Origin: Balanoglossus misakiensis
Taxonomy: Eukaryota > Hemichordata
Length of the DNA stretch: 64,000 nucleotides
Assembly (NCBI GenBank): GCA_040954595.2
Contig: CM082579.2
Span: 13,454,001 to 13,518,000, forward strand
Direction: 5' to 3'
Part shown: positions 30,838 through 43,592 of the stretch, in pieces
Numbering within the stretch: position 1 is the stretch's first letter
Layout: every line of letters begins with the position of its first letter
The notes under the pieces: generated by a model
The model's input: the letters and a program-made list of their open reading frames with translations, nothing else
Told to the model about the DNA's origin: nothing
The model's database searches: none
Program-made: the position numbers and the translations under genes

Positions 30838-31735
30838 GTATGGGCAAATCAACAGCTATCAATGGATGCACCACAGGAGTAGGTGTTGGTTCAAAACGCC
30901 TTTGGTACTTACAATCGTCCGGATCATATCAAAACGCGATGTGTTTGAATGCGACTGCATTTACTGACATCGAGAATGGCGGCCACATTGTGATGACCGC
31001 GTCGATCGATGCGCGCGATGAACGTACGTGACTGACCTCCCTTGTCATGATCTTGCGTGTTTTGATATCTGCACGTCATCTCTGACGCATAAAGTAGTCG
31101 GAACAGCGAAAGGTTTTCACAAATTTTGTCAAAACTGCGTCGAAATGGCTTTCTGACATTGACTTCCGTGTCTACGCTGTGGACTCACTAAGTATGACTG
31201 TTCAATGACGTTTTATGAATGGACCAATCCGGTTACGTATGGTAATGCGTCCCGGGTCAAAAGTCAAGTATTGTACTTCGGCCAGTAAAACTTGCAAGGG
31301 TTGTAGATTGCGGTGAATAAATATAAATAAATCGTGGAAAATTTGTATTAAAATCGTGATCTCTAAAAAAAGAGTGAGAACTTGATTTTGAGTGATATTG
31401 CAGTACAAAATTACAAAAAAATACTTTTTATACCTTGGGGAAGTGTTAATTATTCAGAAAAAAAATATATTCTGAAATTTTCCAACTTCAGAATTTTTCC
31501 AACTGCAACAGAGGATATGATTATTTCATCAACTAACATGTAAAAGTTATTTAAAAAGTCAACTATGTCAATTAATGCATTATCTGGAAAGATACCTTTT
31601 ACGTGTCATGAATTACTATAGTTAATATATAGATAAAGGCCTTCATGCAATATTACATACACCAACACTTCATTTTGCAGTACGTGAGCTGCGGTGTACT
31701 GGCTTTTGCACTTGTCTGAGCTGCAGAAAGTCTTA
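30838..31735. other. Unit-1-specific stretch without genes
   Basis: Units 2 and 3 diverge from unit 1 at TTGTTAAAATGAG and rejoin at ATTGAAATTTACAGAAGGC. The intervening sequence contains no convincing exon; a 65-codon frame at 30834 has no recognisable domain. Confidence 0.5.
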
Positions 31736-32479
31736 TCATATTGAAATTTACAGAAGGCATTGTTCCCTGCTGTTTTAGAGCTGTGAGTTAACTGCGTAGA
31801 GCTGCCGTTTGTCTACACAATGTTCTAAAAAAGCTGTCAAAGAGAATTTGGTCTGCTGCCAACAAATGACAGCTCAGAACAACCATTGCAGACCTGCAGA
31901 TGAGCTGTGGATAGCTGACACAGCTCTAAATCAGAGCTGCAGCAGCTCTCTGCAGATCTGCAGGTTTGGTAAGGGATGTAGATGGTGAAAGGACGTGACA
32001 AGACTCGAATCTGAATCAGAATATGAATCTTGGGCTGTGGAACGTGAAACGTGAAACTTGAAACGTGAATCTTGAATTAGGCTTACCCTAATTTTTAATG
32101 GGTATATTCTTGATAACTCATCACCATGAATGATCATTTCAAAACTTAACAAGGCATATGGCTAAAGAGGATTCAGTGTTTGTGCACCTTCTATCTGCAA
32201 TGCTGGATCTATTGACAGTTTTCAAAGGGGTTTAAAGACTCGTCTTTTTATTCAGTACTTTCTATTTCATTCCATTGCTTTTTTGGTTAATAGGGACTGT
32301 CTTTCAGAACTCTTTGGTTTGTTTCGTGTTTTTAAGTGTAATTTATTATCCTTTAAGCTTTCACTTGTTTTCTAATTTTATTATTTTCTGTAGAAAATGC
32401 ACTGAGATGTATGTGTATTATGTTTGTCAGGAAATAAATAATAATAAAATTAAAAATAATAAACTGTCTTTGATTTCAG

Positions 32480-32596
32480 ATGTCAATGAATGTATGGAGA
32501 GAGCAGATCTTTGTGAAGGCCAGTGTGTGAATACAGCAGGCTCTTTTTATTGCACTTGTGTTGTGGGATATTGATTGGTCAATTGAGAGTGTACAG
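32480..32596 (+). pseudogene. EGF exon type II, unit 1 (two stop codons)
   Basis: After TTGATTTCAG, phase 1 gives DVNECMERADLCEGQCVNTA then GSFYCTCVVGY, a calcium-binding EGF (D-V-N-E-C start, N-x-x-G-S-F-Y hydroxylation-type segment). Next come TGA, LVN, TGA, then ECTG and donor GTAAGA. The expected residues between GY and the final C are replaced by two stops, which are the same in all three type II copies. Confidence 0.85.
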
Positions 32597-32636
32597 GTAA
32601 GACCAGCACAATATGTGGGCAACGAAAGGTCCTGTA

Positions 32637-32786
32637 TCTGTAACTTTTGAATTTTTATTCAATATTATTCTGGGTGTCACCCATCATTTCTTGTTCAGCT
32701 CGGTGAAGCTAGGTCTGTAACTTTTGAATTTTTATTCAATATTATTCTGGGTGTCACCCATCATTTCTTGTTCAGCTCGGTGAAGG
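32637..32786 (+). repeat. Local 75-bp direct duplication in unit 1
   Basis: The segment CTGTAACTTTTGAATTTTTA through TTGTTCAGCTCGGTGAAG occurs twice in a row, separated by CTAGGT. Units 2 and 3 have it once. Confidence 0.9.
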
Positions 32787-33169
32787 TAGGTAAGCAATGT
32801 TGTTATTGTTTAAACATTGTATTCAAGCCTGGGTCTGGACTTGGATGCAATTTGTCAATAATAACAGTGATTGGTAACTGCATGTTTACATAACTGGCTA
32901 ACTGTTAAAAAGACCAGCTGTTCTATTTGGTGTGTGTACAGTACACATGCCATTGGCAGCTTATGGCTCAGTCAGTGTTTGCCTGTTGATTTCTCTATGT
33001 GTGTGTGTCTGTCTGTCTGTCTGTATATGTACTCCGGTGTAGACTTTTTTATTGTGTTATCCCTGAATGGGACCACTGTGTCCTTAACGCGATGTTTTAC
33101 ACTCAGCAGCGATATTTTGTCTAACACGAGTCAAAATATCCCCAACTCGTCTGAGAAATCTTATCCCAG

Positions 33170-33590
33170 GTCCTAAGGTTGTGAGACTAATAGAATCTCA
33201 CACTCCCAAGGACTTGGGATCATATTTCTCACATGTGTTGAGGATTTTCTGTCCCAAACAAGCTGCAGGCGAATGTGGGACAAGATATCCCCGACGAGTG
33301 TGAGAAATACGATCCCAGGTCCTTGGTGTGTGAGATTATTTTTCTCACACGGTCACAAATTAGCCAAATTCGTTAAATAAATGACTCTTGAACTGTCATC
33401 TGGTACATTGTAGATTCAGTATCGCGTCATTGGATAACATTTAGCACATGTTGTTAAAGAACTCTTTGTCATCCAATCAGCGCTCGCATCATATACAGCT
33501 CTCGATTCAGTGAGAATGTGGGATTGATTTGTTCTCACACTCTGTCTGATCCAACACTCTCAGCATGCCAGGAGTGTGAGAATCTATTAC
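33170..33590. repeat. TGTGAGA-rich interspersed repeat, unit 1
   Basis: Carries TCTCACACTCCCAAGGACTT, CGATCCCAGGTCCTTGGTGT and CATTGGATAACATTTAGCAC. It is homologous, in opposite orientation, to the core of the block at 807-1170. Confidence 0.75.
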
Positions 33591-33859
33591 GAGTTTGAAA
33601 TCTTAGGTGAAGAGTTTATCAATTTCACTGCCAACCCTGTAGGGCATTCTGGGATATGTGTTCATGCCAAAGCACAAACAGCCATGACCTGACAGCTCAG
33701 TTTGTAGATCATTTCTACAAATCCACAAAGAGACTCAAAGTTTAGAAATGTTGTGTCGGTTAGAAATATTAGACGTATCACTGTTAATACTTTATTTCAA
33801 AGCCATGTGAATTTGTTCACATTAGGGAAATTTTTTAAAGGAAGGGAGGATTGGTATTG

Positions 33860-34045
33860 ACTTGAATAATTACAATGGATGTATTGTCCACCTCTATATA
33901 GTGCCCACTTTATTCTAGTCCCTGTGTAATTTATATCTACATTAATTGACTTTTCTACCAGGTATGATGGCCACCTGTCTATAAAGGCCAGTTTAGGAAA
34001 GTCCCTTTACTAGCCATAATGGACAGGTTTGACTGCACTTGTGTT
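33860..34045 (+). other. Deletion scar replacing exons III and IV, unit 1
   Basis: ACAATGGATGTA is followed directly by TTGTCCACCTCTATATAGTG. In the last unit the same two flanks (53540 and about 54390) are separated by exons III and IV, so about 0.85 kb has been lost here. Unit 2 has the same junction at about 38196. Confidence 0.85.
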
Positions 34046-35174
34046 GATTTCTGTCTGTAATACGTGTAACACAATCATAAAATTTTTCATAAAGAGGGCA
34101 CACTTCCAAAATAAGGTGTCATCTCCAAGCAGACAATGTGAAAAAGGAGGCCGGTAGGTTACAGAGTACTGCTCGAGCTCATCTACTTTGTTGTATACAT
34201 GATACAAGTTGCGTGTAAAACTGACCTTACAATAAAATGTGGCTGTGGAAAGTCTGTCCCAACTATAGTGTTGATACACAAGACAAAGTTTTTACTCTTT
34301 GACCAACTGGCCTCATGTTTGCGTCTTGGAAGGGCACCCTCTTTATGAAAAAGGCATATGATATCACTACAAGGAATAAATTAACATGATAGAACATTGC
34401 TGATTAATGTCATAGATCATGATAACATGAATGCATAGCAATGTTTTGGTACAATTTGGTACATAAAGAAATGGACTACTGTGACAGTATTGACTCTGGG
34501 CACTACGTAGATGATTCCCAGCCTCAAAATTCTGACTTGCTTCACCGTTGGAAGAAGTCAGTTTTCAGGTTAACATGTATATTTGTACAGAGTGTGGCAT
34601 TAGTGAGTGGTTGCATCACATCAATGCATGACAAAAGGTCATCACTGTGTAAGACTCAGAAATAGAATTTGAATACAAATCCTATTAAACAAAATATTCT
34701 AAAATTTACATGTTATTTTAACACCTGTTTACTCCTATAAAAGTGAGTGCACGTGTTTTCGAGGTCTCTTCAATTCAGAAGCCACTGTGTAGGCCTTAGT
34801 TGGTGCATGCAGCTCGTAGACTTAGAAATTAAGTTTGGTTCAACTCAAACGCTTCAAGTCCAGTTGACCATCTCACACTTCTGACACTGGTGGGATTCAA
34901 ACCAACGCCATCGAAATGACTGCAGGTGCCTAAAACCCCTTGACTGTAGGACACAAATGCCTGACAGTGATATAACTATGTTATAATGTTACATCGACAA
35001 TACATACGTTTGGAGATATGTTGTCTCAAATGATCAAATTGAGACAAATTATCCCCATCTTGTTATAAATCTGAGCCCAGGTGTCTTTGGTGTGAGATTC
35101 CAGTAGTCAAGAGTAGGCTTACCTTGAATAATGTAATGCTTGTAAATTATTTCGAATTTCTTCTTACCCTCCAG

Positions 35175-35293
35175 ATATGAATGTCACAGTGGTGGAAATG
35201 CGTGCCAACACTATTGTCAGAATACCCATGGTAGTTATCTCTGCGCTTGCAGACAAGGCTTCAATGTGCTGGAGGATGGCCATGCATGTGCAG
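35175..35293 (+). pseudogene. EGF exon type I, unit 2 (4-nt deletion)
   Basis: EGF frame YECHSGGNACQHYCQNTHGS then YLCACRQGFNVLEDGHACAG. It has the same missing ATGA as unit 1 but the RQGFNVLEDGH version of the C-terminal loop, as in units 3 and 4. Splice sites intact. Confidence 0.85.
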
Positions 35294-35956
35294 GTATGTA
35301 ACTGTGGATATTGATCTCTTCTGTGGCTACACTGTTTGGGGATTGTATATTGCTATGGTTACAATCAGCTAAACTCACATCCTGTCAGTCCATTGCACAC
35401 ATTTTAAAATTTGAAATCAACCGCACACTCGTACTGAACACATGTTTGTTGAAATTGTATCTCAGAATTTTTCCATTTATAATTATGCATAATATAAACA
35501 AATTAACAAATGTGAAAACTTATCTTTGAAAATTTGTTTGCAAGGGTGAAAAAGTAATCTGTTGTTTTAAAAATCAGACAAAGTTTTGCTGACAGGGTAC
35601 ACGAGTTTCAGGGGATTTTGTTAAAATGAGAATGATAGAGAGTGTTAAAATTCCTAGATTCTGAGATTGCCATGGATATTGAGGACTTTGACGTAAAAAC
35701 AATTAATTGATCAAGAAATATGTGGTTAAGTATATGTGTGATCAACCTCACACTATACTATAAGACTGTCTGATATATTTATGCACAAGTACAATGTATT
35801 TTCACTACTTATATGCATAACTCAATCAAATTAACATAATTTATCGACCTATAGCTAAATAAATTACCACAGCAAAGAATAAATATACACTTAGAAAATT
35901 CATATAGTTTTCATCTCATTTTAAAGAAATTATAAATGCTTCTCCGAGGGGTACAA

Positions 35957-36498
35957 TAATTTTTAGGGTAAGCCTAATTCAAGATTCACGTTTCAAAATT
36001 CACGTTTCATGTTCCACAGCCCAAGATTCATATTCTGATTCAGATTCCAGTCTTGTCTAATATGTTTATGCTGCCGTAACCAGGGGTGTGAACGATTGTT
36101 TATTGTCCTCGATCCCCGCCCAAGCAAGGTTCCCCAAATATTGAAATTTACAGAAGGCATTGTTCTCTGCTGTTTTAGAGCTGTGAGTTAACTGCGTAGA
36201 GCTGCCGTTTATCTACACAATGTTCTAAAAAAGCTGTCAAAGAGAATTTGGTCTGCTGCCAACAAATGACAGCTCAGAACAACCATTGCAGACCTGCAGA
36301 TGAGCTGTGGATAGCTGACACAGCTCTAAATCAGAGCTGCAGCAGCTCTCTGCAGATCTGCAGGTTTGGTAAGGGATGTAGATGGTGAAAGGACGTGACA
36401 AGACTCGAATCTGAATCAGAATATGAATCTTGGGCTGTGGAACGTGAAACGTGAAACTTGAAACGTGAATCTTGAATTAGGCTTACCCTAATTTTTAA
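35957..36498. mobile_element. Foldback element with about 100-bp inverted arms, unit 2
   Basis: The left arm (TTTTTAGGGTAAGCCTAATT, then GATTCACGTTTCA, to CAGATTCCAGTCTTGTC) is the inverse of the right arm (GACAAGACTCGAATCTGAAT to AGGCTTACCCTAATTTTTAA). The spacer has CTGCAGATCTGCAGG-like and AGAGCTG repeats. Unit 1 retains only the right arm (to about 32099). Unit 3 has both arms (40281-40820). Confidence 0.75.
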
Positions 36499-36879
36499 TG
36501 GGTATATTCTTGATAACTCATCACCATGAATGATCATTTCAAAACTTAACAAGGCATATGGCTAAAGAGGATTCAGTGTTTGTGCACCTTCTATCTGCAA
36601 TGCTGGATCTATTGACAGTTTTCAAAGGGGTTTAAAGACTCGTCTTTTTATTCAGTACTTTCTATTTCATTCCATTGCTTTTTTGGTTAATAGGGACTGT
36701 CTTTCAGAACTCTTTGGTTTGTTTCGTGTTTTTAAGTGTAATTTATTATCCTTTAAGCTTTCACTTGTTTTCTAATTTTATTATTTTCTGTAGAAAATGC
36801 ACTGAGATGTATGTGTATTATGTTTGTCAGGAAATAAATAATAATAAAATTGAAAATAATAAACTGTCTTTGATTTCAG

Positions 36880-36996
36880 ATGTCAATGAATGTATGGAGA
36901 GAGCAGATCTTTGTGAAGGCCAGTGTGTGAATACAGCAGGCTCTTTTTATTGCACTTGTGTTGTGGGATATTGATTGGTCAATTGAGAGTGTACAG
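36880..36996 (+). pseudogene. EGF exon type II, unit 2 (two stop codons)
   Basis: Same sequence as the unit 1 copy, with TGA after CTCVVGY and a second TGA four codons later. Acceptor and donor intact. Confidence 0.85.
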
Positions 36997-37499
36997 GTAA
37001 GACCAGCACAATATGTGGGCAACGAAAGGTCCTGTATCTGTAACTTTTGAATTTTTATTCAATATTATTCTGGGTGTCACCCATCATTTCTTGTTCAGCT
37101 CGGTGAAGGTAGGTAAGCAATGTTGTTATTGTTTAAACATTGTATTCAAGCCTGGGTCTGGACTTGGATGCAATTTGTCAATAATAACAGTGATTGGTAA
37201 CTGCATGTTTACATAACTGGCTAACTGTTAAAAAGACCAGCTGTTCTATTTGGTGTGTGTACAGTACACATGCCATTGGCAGCTTATGGCTCAGTCAGTG
37301 TTTGCCTGTTGATTTCTCTATGTGTGTGTGTCTGTCTGTCTGTCTGTATATGTACTCCGGTGTAGACTTTTTTATTGTGTTATCCCTGAATGGGACCACT
37401 GTGTCCTTAACGCGATGTTTTACACTCAGCAGCGATATTTTGTCTAACACGAGTCAAAATATCCCCAACTCGTCTGAGAAATCTTATCCCAGGTCCTAA

Positions 37500-37915
37500 G
37501 GTTGTGAGACTAATAGAATCTCACACTCCCAAGGACTTGGGATCATATTTCTCACATGTGTTGAGGATTTTCTGTCCCAAACAAGCTGCAGGCGAATGTG
37601 GGACAAGATATCCCCGACGAGTGTGAGAAATACGATCCCAGGTCCTTGGTGTGTGAGATTATTTTTCTCACACGGTCACAAATTAGCCAAATTCGTTAAA
37701 TAAATGACTCTTGAACTGTCATCTGGTACATTGTAGATTCAGTATCGCGTCATTGGATAACATTTAGCACATGTTGTTAAAGAACTCTTTGTCATCCAAT
37801 CAGCGCTCGCATCATATACAGCTCTCGATTCAGTGAGAATGTGGGATTGATTTGTTCTCACACTCTGATCCAACACTCTCAGCATGCCAGGAGTGTGAGA
37901 ATCTATTACGAGTTT
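37500..37915. repeat. TGTGAGA-rich interspersed repeat, unit 2
   Basis: Nearly identical to 33170-33590 apart from a 4-bp difference at CACTCTG(TCTG)ATCC. Confidence 0.75.
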
Positions 37916-39493
37916 GAAATCTTAGGTGAAGAGTTTATCAATTTCACTGCCAACCCTGTAGGGCATTCTGGGATATGTGTTCATGCCAAAGCACAAACAG
38001 CCATGACCTGACAGCTCAGTTTGTAGATCATTTCTACAAATCCACAAAGAGACTCAAAGTTTAGAAATGTTGTGTCGGTTAGAAATATTAGACGTATCAC
38101 TGTTAATACTTTATTTCAAAGCCATGTGAATTTGTTCACATTAGGGAAATTTTTTAAAGGAAGGGAGGATTGGTATTGACTTGAATAATTACAATGGATG
38201 TATTGTCCACCTCTATATAGTGCCCACTTTATTCTAGTCCCTGTGTAATTTATATCTACATTAATTGACTTTTCTACCAGGTATGATGGCCACCTGTCTA
38301 TAAAGGCCAGTTTAGGAAAGTCCCTTTACTAGCCATAATGGACAGGTTTGACTGCACTTGTGTTGATTTCTGTCTGTAATACGTGTAACACAATCATAAA
38401 ATTTTTCATAAAGAGGGCACACTTCCAAAATAAGGTGTCATCTCCAAGCAGACAATGTGAAAAAGGAGGCCGGTAGGTTACAGAGTACTGCTCGAGCTCA
38501 TCTACTTTGTTGTATACATGATACAAGTTGCGTGTAAAACTGACCTTACAATAAAATGTGGCTGTGGAAAGTCTGTCCCAACTATAGTGTTGATACACAA
38601 GACAAAGTTTTTACTCTTTGACCAACTGGCCTCATGTTTGCGTCTTGGAAGGGCACCCTCTTTATGAAAAAGGCATATGATATCACTACAAGGAATAAAT
38701 TAACATGATAGAACATTGCTGATTAATGTCATAGATCATGATAACATGAATGCATAGCAATGTTTTGGTACAATTTGGTACATAAAGAAATGGACTACTG
38801 TGACAGTATTGACTCTGGGCACTACGTAGATGATTCCCAGCCTCAAAATTCTGACTTGCTTCACCGTTGGAAGAAGTCAGTTTTCAGGTTAACATGTATA
38901 TTTGTACAGAGTGTGGCATTAGTGAGTGGTTGCATCACATCAATGCATGACAAAAGGTCATCACTGTGTAAGACTCAGAAATAGAATTTGAATACAAATC
39001 CTATTAAACAAAATATTCTAAAATTTACATGTTATTTTAACACCTGTTTACTCCTATAAAAGTGAGTGCACGTGTTTTCGAGGTCTCTTCAATTCAGAAG
39101 CCACTGTGTAGGCCTTAGTTGGTGCATGCAGCTCGTAGACTTAGAAATTAAGTTTGGTTCAACTCAAACGCTTCAAGTCCAGTTAACCATCTCACACTTC
39201 TGACACTGGTGGGATTCAAACCAACTTCATCGAAATGACTGCAGGTGCCTAAAACCCCTTGACTGTAGGACACAAATGCCTGACAGTGATATAACTATGT
39301 TATAATGTTACATCGACAATACATACGTTTGGGGATATGTTGTCTCAAATGATCAAATTGAGACAAATTATCCCCATCTTGTTATAAATCTGAGCCCAGG
39401 TGTCTTTGGTGTGAGATTCCAGTAGTCAAGAGTAGGCTTACCTTGAATAATGTAATGCTTGTAAATTATTTCGAATTTCTTCTTACCCTCCAG

Positions 39494-39616
39494 ATATGAA
39501 TTAATGTCACAGTTGTGGAAATGCGTGTCAACACTATTGTCAGAATACCCATGGTAGTTATCTCTGCGCTTGCAGACAAGGCTTCAATGTGCTGGAGGAT
39601 GGCCATGCATGTGCAG
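39494..39616 (+). pseudogene. EGF exon type I, unit 3 (premature stop)
   Basis: It is full length and in frame, but the calcium-binding start reads DMN-stop-C: GAA has become TAA in GATATGAATTAATGTCAC. A Gly is changed to Cys (CHSCGNAC), adding a seventh cysteine. The rest, QHYCQNTHGSYLCACRQGF, is conserved. The lesion differs from those of units 1 and 2. Confidence 0.88.
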
Positions 39617-40280
39617 GTATGTAACTGTGGATATTGATCTCTTCTGTGGCTACACTGTTTGGGGATTGTATATTGCTATGGTTACAATCAGCTAAACTCA
39701 CATCCTGTCAGTCCATTGCACACATTTTAAAATTTGAAATCAACCGCACACTCGTACTGAACACATGTTTGTTGAAATTGTATCTCAGAATTTTTCCATT
39801 TATAATTATGCATAATATAAACAAATTAACAAATGTGAAAACTTATCTTTGAAAATTTGTTTGCAAGGGTGAAAAAGTAATCTGTTGTTTTAAAAATCAG
39901 ACAAAGTTTTGCTGACAGGGTACACGAGTTTCAGGGGATTTTGTTAAAATGAGAATGATAGAGAGTGTTAAAATTCCTAGATTCTGAGATTGCCATGGAT
40001 ATTGAGGACTTTGACGTAAAAACAATTAATTGATCAAGAAATATGTGGTTAAGTATATGTGTGATCAACCTCACACTATACTATAAGACTGTCTGATATA
40101 TTTATGCACAAGTACAATGTATTTTCACTACTTATATGCATAACTCAATCAAATTAACATAATTTATCGACCTATAGCTAAATAAATTACCACAGCAAAG
40201 AATAAATATACACTTAGAAAATTCATATAGTTTTCATCTCATTTTAAAGAAATTATAAATGCTTCTCCGAGGGGTACAAT

Positions 40281-40820
40281 AATTTTTAGGGTAAGCCTAA
40301 TTCAAGATTCACGTTTCAAGATTCACGTTTCATGTTCCACAGCCCAAGATGCATATTCTGATTCAGATTCCAGTCTTGTCTAATATGTTTATGCTGCCGT
40401 AACCAGGGGTGTGAACGATTGTTTATTGTCCTCGATCCCCGCCCAAGCAAGGTTCCCCAAATATTGAAATTTACAGAAGGCATTGTTCCCTGCTGTTTTA
40501 GAGCTGTGAGTTAACTGCGTAGAGCTGCCGTTTGTCTACACAATGTTCTAAAAAAGCTGTCAAAGAGAATTTGGTCTGCTGCCAACAAATGACAGCTCAG
40601 AACAACCATTGCAGACCTGCAGATGAGCTGTGGATAGCTGACACAGCTCTAAATCAGAGCTGCAGCAGCTCTCTGCAGATCTGCAGGTTTGGTAAGGGAT
40701 GTAGATGGCGAAAGGACGTGACAAGACTCGAATCTGAATCAGAATATGAATCTTGGGCTGTGGAACGTGAAACGTGAAACTTGAAACGTGAATCTTGAAT
40801 TAGGCTTACCCTAATTTTTA
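40281..40820. mobile_element. Foldback element with about 100-bp inverted arms, unit 3
   Basis: Copy of the element at 35957-36498 through the unit duplication; both arms are present. Confidence 0.75.
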
Positions 40821-41202
40821 ATGGGTATATTCTTAATAACTCATCACCATGAATGATCATTTCAAAACTTAACAAGGCATATGGCTAAAGAGGATTCAGT
40901 GTTTGTGCACCTTCTATCTGCAATGCTGGATCTATTGACAGTTTTCAAAGGGGTTTAAAGACTCGTCTTTTTATTCAGTACTTTCTATTTCATTCCATTG
41001 CTTTTTTGGTTAATAGGGACTGTCTTTCAGAACTCTTTGGTTTGTTTCGTGTTTTTAAGTGTAATTAATTATCCTTTAAGCTTTCACTTGTTTTCTAATT
41101 TTATTATTTTCTGTAGAAAATGCGCTGAGATGTATGTGTATTATGTTTGTCAGGAAACAAATAATAATAAAATTAAAAATAATAAACTATCTTTGATTTC
41201 AG

Positions 41203-41319
41203 ATGTCAATGAATGTGTGGAGAGAGCAGATCTTTGTGAAGGCCAGTGTGTGAATACAGCAGGCTCTTTTTATTGCACTTGTGTTGTGGGATATTGATTG
41301 GTCAATTGAGAGTGTACAG
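41203..41319 (+). pseudogene. EGF exon type II, unit 3 (two stop codons)
   Basis: DVNECVERADLCEGQCVNTA then GSFYCTCVVGY followed by the same two TGA codons as units 1 and 2. M is replaced by V. Confidence 0.85.
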
Positions 41320-41377
41320 GTAAGACCAGCAGAATATATTGGCAACGAAAGGTCCTGTATCTGTAACTTTTGAATTT

Positions 41378-41542
41378 CTATGGCATAAATACCATACCTT
41401 TGATCCAACCTATAGCCTAATATATCTCGCCCTCTAACGACCGCTGAGATAAAAAACTTTCCCCTGATTACGTCATACTCACCGAGTACATATACCACCT
41501 GTCCAGCCGTGAATATTCAGTATTATTATCTCAGCACGAGAC
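41378..41542. repeat. DIRS left inverted terminal repeat
   Basis: It starts CTATGGCATAAATACCATAC. From CCTTTGATCCAACCTATAGC to TCAGCACGAG it is complementary to 46837-46983 with few mismatches. The outermost 43 bases are complementary instead to the internal region at 46626-46667. Confidence 0.92.
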
Positions 41543-41826
41543 AGCGGACATCTTCTCTCTTGAGGTGTTGGATTTTTGTCAAGAAGTGCTCAGCCCTTCG
41601 ACCATTGCTGCTTTTCGCCTGAGGTTTTTCGATTGGGGAAGTAGATAAGTAACGACTTATTTTCTAAACTGCTTGCTTGTGTTATTTTGGCACTTGCAAA
41701 GTTTGTTTTTCGGATTTTTCCCACACGTGTACGGGTCAGTGTGTAGGGCTTCTGCGGTATTGTCTTTTCATATAGCCTTCAGAAGCCATTTTTGCCCGTG
41801 CATTTTTTCGTGTTTTCACTGGAACC

Positions 41827-43567
41827 ATGACGGAGAGAGTTTCTGACACCGCGTCGCGGTCGTCTTCTCGTACTCCTTCGGAAATAGAAGACTCTCAACT
41901 GCCTATTCCGGGTCAAGCTTTCCATTCAGCGCACTCTGAAGAGCCTGATGTTTGCTAGGGGGTCATCTCAAGATGGCGGCCATGCTTCTGCTAGGGCTTC
42001 GCTCGCTTCGAAGCGATCCAAGTTGGATTCATCAGCTGCTAGGACGGTTGCAGAAACTCCTGTTTTGCCGGTTTCTTCCTTTTTGGATGCAGCAGTTCCG
42101 GGTCCGTCTCATTTGGGAGGTGTTTCATCGGCGCAAACTGTTCAGTCAGGTGTTTGGCCGAATTATGCAGGTATGTCTTCTAGGTATTTTCATACGGTTC
42201 CTACCTCCGTCTTGGCTAATCCAGTGCCTTCGACGTCCATAGGTAGTGCCGGTAGTGTGTGGGGAGGGCTTCACGGCCCACCCCCTATGTGTGTACCAGA
42301 CCAATTAGCTTCGGGAGTCGCTCAGGCTGGTGGGAATTTTCCCCCTCCGGGCTTCCAACAGTCGTGGGGTTTCCCATGGACTTGTCCTCCCTCTAATTTG
42401 GCGGCACCACTTCAGTCCACAAGCTGGGGTATGCCTGCTCAAGCTAATCGGGTCTCTGTGTTGGGCCAAAATCCTGTGCACAGTGGTCACACTGTCCCTG
42501 CCCCTCCTATTTCCTCCTTCGATGTTTCACAATCGGAGTCAGAGGGGCATGATGAGGACGAAGACAATTTGTCCGATCAAGAGGAAACTAGTCGCGCCAG
42601 TCAATGGGCTGACGCGGTTATGCTAGTGTATAATACTGTACCCCCTGAGGAATGTCCCCCACCCACTGCTGAAGTGTCGGCAGAACAGCTGACGGCTTCT
42701 TTTGAACATGTGTTGGGTAAGGCAGCTGATCTGGTACACCGAAAGCTACCTTTTATTCCTCGTCTGTCGTCTCTGATAGACACGGTACATGCCGAGATTA
42801 ACGGCACCAGGGACTTTTGTTACACTGCTAACAAGAAACCTCGTTGTTACCCTCAAGGGATGTCAAGTCATGTTTTCCCATTGGTGTCTAGACCTCAGGG
42901 TAGTCGCGTGTTTGATCTTACACGTGGACCATTCTACCACTCTGCACCAGCGGTTGATTAATCCGCAAAGCAGTTGGTAAGAAATAAAGAGGTTTTGAGG
43001 AATTATGTGATTAGGGCTGAGGATTTTGCCCGCTTAGAGGCAACTACTCGTCTTTTCGCAAGGATCTCTAATTGCACTTTTCTGTTACTCTCAGCTTTAA
43101 GCAGAGAGCTTAAACCCATGCAGGAGGGTGAATCTACTCCTCAGATAGCAGAAAATTGGCAGCATGCCAAACTGTTGTTAACTGAAGCTGCTAAGGCTGT
43201 GGTTTATCAAGCAGAATTGAATTCTCGTATGGCAGCGTCTCAAGTGTTGATGACGCGTGACCATCTTATCAGTCATCTTCCTTTGGAAAGGGAGGCAGCT
43301 CGTACTGCCCGTCTTCTCCCATGGTCAGGTCCATTGGTTTTTAATGGGCAATTTGATGCTGTTCTTAGAACAAATGAGGAGTTGCTTAAGCAGAAGTTGG
43401 CTGTAGAACAGTTAGCAGTAGCACAAGCTCAGTCTTCTGTCTCTGGGTCAAAGTTCACCGGCAAACGGAAGTTTGCTAGGAAGAGACCATTTAACAAGCA
43501 AAGGAAGGGTCAGCCCTTTCGTCAGCAGACTAAGCCCCCCAAAGTGGCTAGCAGCCAGCACAAGTGA
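41827..43567 (+). pseudogene. DIRS Gag-like protein (broken)
   Basis: ATG at 41827 starts MTERVSDTASRSSSRTPSEI. The frame ends at TAG just after EEPDVC, but the coding sequence continues one base out of phase from 41948 (MFARGSSQDGGHASARASLA). That second frame runs to TAA at 42959-42961 (HSAPAVD-stop) and continues in the same frame through SAKQLVRNKEVLRNY to 43567. The N-terminal half is Ser/Pro-rich with an acidic stretch (DEDEDNLSDQEE). The C-terminal tail is very basic (KFTGKRKFARKRPFNKQRKG), fitting RNA binding. No zinc finger is seen, which is normal for DIRS Gag. A one-base indel and one stop make it a pseudogene. Confidence 0.75.
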
Positions 43568-43592
43568 CTACACAAGTCAGGACAAAGGGGTA

